From positions 78,806-142,805 of the forward strand of contig NZ_DJJS01000007.1 of assembly GCF_002434265.1 (NCBI RefSeq): a DNA stretch of 64,000 nt, read 5' to 3'. Positions within the stretch are counted from its first letter, which is position 1. Each line of letters opens with the position of its first letter. The stretch comes from Pseudomonas sp. UBA6562 (lineage in GTDB: Bacteria > Pseudomonadota > Gammaproteobacteria > Pseudomonadales > Pseudomonadaceae). Of the stretch, positions 62,001-64,000 are shown piece by piece. The position numbers were made by a program, and so were the translations under genes. The notes beneath the pieces are model-generated. The model saw only the letters and a list, made by a program, of their open reading frames with translations, did not search any database and was not told where the DNA came from.

Positions 62001-63736
62001 GACAGGGCCCGCTGCTGGTGCGCCAGTATGGCGAGTGGCGGCGCTTGCAGGAGCCGTTGGCGGCGCTGGAGCAACTGGTCGCCGGCCCTGTGGCGGGGGC
62101 TGCCTTGCTCGCCAGGTTGTCTGCGCTTTACCGCCAGGACCCTCTTGCGCGTGTCTATCACGACACCCTAGGCGCTGCCAATGCCGGTGCCGGAGGTGCC
62201 AGCTACATAGCCTTGCGTGGGCAGCCGACCCGCTTCTATCGGATCAAGCCCGCCGAAGCTTCAGCTTCGGAGTTCGAGGTGGTGCGCCCCGCCGGTACCG
62301 GAGGTGGGGTATGGCTACGCCAGGATGAAGCAGGGTTGTGGCAGTTGGCGCGCACCTTACCCGGTGGCATGGACAATGACGAAGCCGAACTCTGGCGCCC
62401 ATGGGCGCGTCCCGGTTCGCAGTTGCTTCCCCATACCCTTGGGCTAGCCGGCTCCACCTACGAGCAGTTCATCAACATCAACACAGGGCCGCACAAAGCA
62501 GCCAACCAGTTCTATCCGTTCGTCCGTCCGTTCAGCCGCAAGGCGCATTTCAAGCGCCTGCTGGCACAAGCGCCCGAAGCGATAAGGGCGCCTACCGACA
62601 GCACCAACATCAAGGCCAAGGTCGAGCTGTTCCACCGAGAATGGGCGCTGCCGGTCGACCTCACGGCCTTGCCTTTTTTCCATATGCCCGGCGAGGTCGC
62701 TTCCGAACTCAGGCATGTGAACGGCGCACTGATTGCCCAACTGGTCACCGCCAAAGTGGCTGAGCGACCGTTAATCACCCGGGTCATCGAGCCGATGTCG
62801 GGCTCGGGTTGCTACACCAACTTCATCAGGGTATGCGGTTTTCAGGGGCAGATTCTCGCTAACGACATCAACCCGCTGGTGACGTTGACACAGCGCGAGA
62901 TCGTGCAGCAGCCCGATGCGGTGCAGCGGCACATCGAGGCCATCAAGCAGGACCTGGTGGAGTTCTGGCAGGCCCGCCATGCCCCGGCGTTCGATCCTCA
63001 AAGCCTGCGTGCCACCTTTGCCGATGCCGAGGCCGCTACGGCTTTCGTGAACTCGCCCGAGGTCAAGCGCTTCCGTGAGGACATACGCCATTACTTCTTT
63101 TCGACCGTGGAAACCCAATACACGCTGGTCAACGGCCAGATAGAAATTTCCGCGCACTCCTCGTTCAGGGCCGATCCGGTCAACGGCGAGGCCAGCGCCC
63201 GGGCGTTCATTGCCGCAGCGTTCTACATCATCCAGAACAACAGCGCCCGCAACAACACGCCTGTGAAGATCAACGAACTCGGTCGGCTCGACATGCCGAT
63301 GTCCACCATCGTCAGGGAAGGGCGAAATGTTGTGCTGCTGTTGGCAAAAGGGCTGTCGAACCTGGCTGGCCTGCACTATCAGAGCTACTTGCACCAGGGC
63401 GAGCAGGGACAGACGCTGTTTTCCACGGGCAATGGCTGGGAGATGCTGCGGGTCGTCAGCGGGCAAAGCAATCTAGGCGATCTGGCGATCATCAGCGGGC
63501 ATTTCAGCGATCTGCACCTGGACGAGATAACGTTCATGGACAGGGTCGATGAATATGCAATGCCGTTCGTGCGCAACAGGGGGCGGGTGATCATCATCAA
63601 CGCCTATTCGCCTTTCAAGGAGCGTGCGTTCATCGAACTGGGGCTGCGCGTGTTCGTCTTGGAAAACCGTACCAATGGTTTTCTGCTGGCCATGAGTGAC
63701 GCTGTGGCGCGCGATGCGGGCCTGCCCAATGGCTGA
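59033..63736 (+). CDS. Giant toxin-like protein with C-terminal D12-type adenine-methyltransferase-like domain
   Basis: A 1567-residue protein (ATG 59033; AGGAG six bases upstream), without signal peptide. The first about 1200 residues are mainly helical and resemble, at low level, the large dermonecrotic-toxin/DUF6543-type Pseudomonas proteins; no catalytic motif is recognised there. From about 1214 the sequence looks like a D12-class DNA adenine methyltransferase. It has a MPGE segment (1218-1221), SAM motif EPMSGSG (1253-1259), NDINP (1277-1281), a helix with FYIIQNNSARNN and GRLDMP like the Dam middle region, and a final strand VIIINAYS (1519-1526). The expected DPPY is replaced by DRVDEY (1503-1508). 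It may therefore be inactive, or use the fold for another nucleotide reaction. Confidence 0.7.
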   Translation: MSPLPDIDDINPLQIEPDEQVALYLEGLEPLLMTADEQRAAALVQQAQAAIESFYGGLDPALRARMTLLYQTPGASVEALGAIVQATRDRIADALSARVGRALALDDVRLHTARPQAAATSGRLWDWLARGTPIQLAAPRLTRDAIEFVAQSWLTIDGAPLTGRDGQPLGVGEVVELGRELDIGQSIARQCDAWAADSRTREAVRREGDARFELALLHALKAKRIDLEQYLHIKAAAGLSLPAAFDVAFMQPRGEGATLHFQLRIEGHDLPAFAMKVAGQVYVMADTYPEARLFAADSAAGMTAMEVFGAALREDLWEGRAQREGWAWWLLSPAARDAVAARMPQPLPAANQYPAQAYWAPGGVYASREAYERRAHGVRLTAPYPLHRRSVAQAWADAHVTWLVRRVKERFIANQDSSLAHVQRIGAQWLSMVLDVLLIPVPGHVRFPGRALLFKALFAKQLAVDLPLDLVQARWAEAGATLVDFFETVLEMQASRKAGRLLKARIDTLSRQFARGRLPDPDPTSSVPAPHPLRPLLPVSLAGLNDALLQQALDRANVELRALKAMHQGKAAMDMALVAAVGEVRNRLWGEQTLTLLATEQYTHLPEPVEWVVVACLASSLRMRIAVHDRSGAPLREFETPEGQVAQARLIRHGRWQYAPSTDESPQIAIDSLFLHVHAYRYPTEAAANRPRLAIDLRHAIAAQLREGQGPYHLARALHHGHRLRASVPIDEGRLLAVRVDGSDEPPRGSLRGADTRSVSQECEQRVPEPDSLPNLAKARRQADLAALAGAPGSAGRQTLTQQAQTLYFQGLMNLLAERGLGEAIAIKLKGGRHSISVWGNPEASQVVVLQRRGQSGAYSYLGEPAEREVLAPAADSTVPLSDLLLRLLDDKARDALAINLGDALGLNEAVLQRLPLPDARALAEGDLLGVSIQADAQFLACVQAQALPERPAQNGLIEHEGAQWLQWGLGAIAVVREGAAWRAQSPKAGQGPLLVRQYGEWRRLQEPLAALEQLVAGPVAGAALLARLSALYRQDPLARVYHDTLGAANAGAGGASYIALRGQPTRFYRIKPAEASASEFEVVRPAGTGGGVWLRQDEAGLWQLARTLPGGMDNDEAELWRPWARPGSQLLPHTLGLAGSTYEQFININTGPHKAANQFYPFVRPFSRKAHFKRLLAQAPEAIRAPTDSTNIKAKVELFHREWALPVDLTALPFFHMPGEVASELRHVNGALIAQLVTAKVAERPLITRVIEPMSGSGCYTNFIRVCGFQGQILANDINPLVTLTQREIVQQPDAVQRHIEAIKQDLVEFWQARHAPAFDPQSLRATFADAEAATAFVNSPEVKRFREDIRHYFFSTVETQYTLVNGQIEISAHSSFRADPVNGEASARAFIAAAFYIIQNNSARNNTPVKINELGRLDMPMSTIVREGRNVVLLLAKGLSNLAGLHYQSYLHQGEQGQTLFSTGNGWEMLRVVSGQSNLGDLAIISGHFSDLHLDEITFMDRVDEYAMPFVRNRGRVIIINAYSPFKERAFIELGLRVFVLENRTNGFLLAMSDAVARDAGLPNG

Positions 63737-63757
63737 ACACGCCACGGCATTTCCGAC

Positions 63758-63801
63758 GGCCAGCAAAAACCCTGCTTGAGGGAAGGGCTTTGCTGGTCTT
63801 T
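63758..63801 (+). terminator. Probable terminator after the giant gene
   Basis: GCCAGCAAA pairs with TTTGCTGGT, with an inner CCCT/AGGG pairing, followed by CTTTACT. It lies 22 bases after the stop codon; the T tract is short. Confidence 0.45.
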
Positions 63802-63848
63802 ACTCTGAAAACCACGGACATTCGCGTCCGCTAACAAGAGGCCATGCA

Positions 63849-63962
63849 ATGGATAATCCAACCAAGGTCCGCAAGTCCCACGGCAGTGTCGATACGTGGG
63901 CGATCCTGTGTCTGATCGTACTGGTCGTCATCACGGCGGCGTACTGGGCCAACCACAGCTGA
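63849..63962 (+). CDS. Small single-pass membrane protein (37 residues)
   Basis: A 37-residue frame from the ATG at 63849 with AGAGG eight bases upstream, ending at TGA 63962. A short charged N-terminus (MDNPTKVRKSHGSVD) precedes one transmembrane helix (TWAILCLIVLVVITAAYW) and a three-residue tail. The positive-inside rule puts the N-terminus in the cytoplasm. The family is not recognised; small proteins of this shape often serve as subunits of transporters or respiratory complexes. Confidence 0.6.
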   Translation: MDNPTKVRKSHGSVDTWAILCLIVLVVITAAYWANHS

Positions 63963-64000
63963 CTCGCCGTCAACGTCGTCAGTCAAATGCAAACAGCCTG

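Noticed and set aside
62672..63736. Calling the C-terminus of the second giant protein an active Dam-type DNA methylase
   Set aside because: The DPPY tetrad, needed for N6-adenine transfer, is replaced by DRVDEY, so only the fold-level similarity is claimed.

Overview
The window reads as chromosome from a fluorescent-type Pseudomonas, most likely of the P. putida group. The evidence is uniformly high GC, a TTG-started gacA followed by uvrC-pgsA-tRNA-Gly, a topoisomerase IB-modABC block next to a CsrA/Rsm gene, galU-gor, and the sugar-acid operon kdgD-gudP-garD-ketoglutarate semialdehyde dehydrogenase with its FadR-type regulator. There is no integrase, IS element or CRISPR array. Genes are tightly packed on both strands.

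Layout. 1-4.2 kb: the 5' part of an FAD oxidoreductase, two identical tRNA-Val genes with strong promoters, a SPOR-like lipoprotein, a small alarmone-hydrolase-like HD protein, a DUF1654 protein and a Nudix hydrolase. 3.4-11.9 kb: a compact catabolic cluster with a GntR/FCD regulator, a carboxymuconolactone decarboxylase-like protein, two paralogous flavin reductases, an aldehyde dehydrogenase, an alpha/beta hydrolase, a DUF1185 protein, a luciferase-like monooxygenase and an NCS1 permease. Its three transcription units each carry the same palindromic operator inside a recognisable promoter, so it looks like one regulon for uptake and oxidative opening of an unidentified, probably N-heterocyclic, compound.

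12-30 kb: two four-helix-bundle chemoreceptors, the SohB protease, tRNA-Cys, a GH15 glucanase, several small genes (one a 58-residue protein that is nearly half Asp/Glu), tRNA-Leu, csrA/rsm, topoisomerase IB, modCBA with a candidate ModE box, a nitronate monooxygenase, small conserved genes, galU and gor. 30-43 kb: ahpC-ahpF with a candidate OxyR site, a dienoyl-CoA isomerase-like crotonase, nudC, a TSUP permease, a GNAT enzyme, an XRE regulator, gacA-uvrC-pgsA, tRNA-Gly and a TonB-dependent receptor. 43-51 kb: the galactarate/glucarate operon, its GntR regulator and a divergent OprD-type porin, linked by a shared GTAC-centred motif.

51-64 kb: two giant proteins flank cysI-DUF934 and an orphan periplasmic binding protein. 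The first (1444 residues) ends in leucine-rich repeats and a NEL E3 ubiquitin ligase domain with the Cys-x-Asp signature. The second (1567 residues) ends in what looks like a D12-class DNA adenine methyltransferase fold whose DPPY catalytic motif is degenerate. These two and the 3.4-11.9 kb regulon are the most unusual content here. The window closes with a 37-residue single-pass membrane protein.
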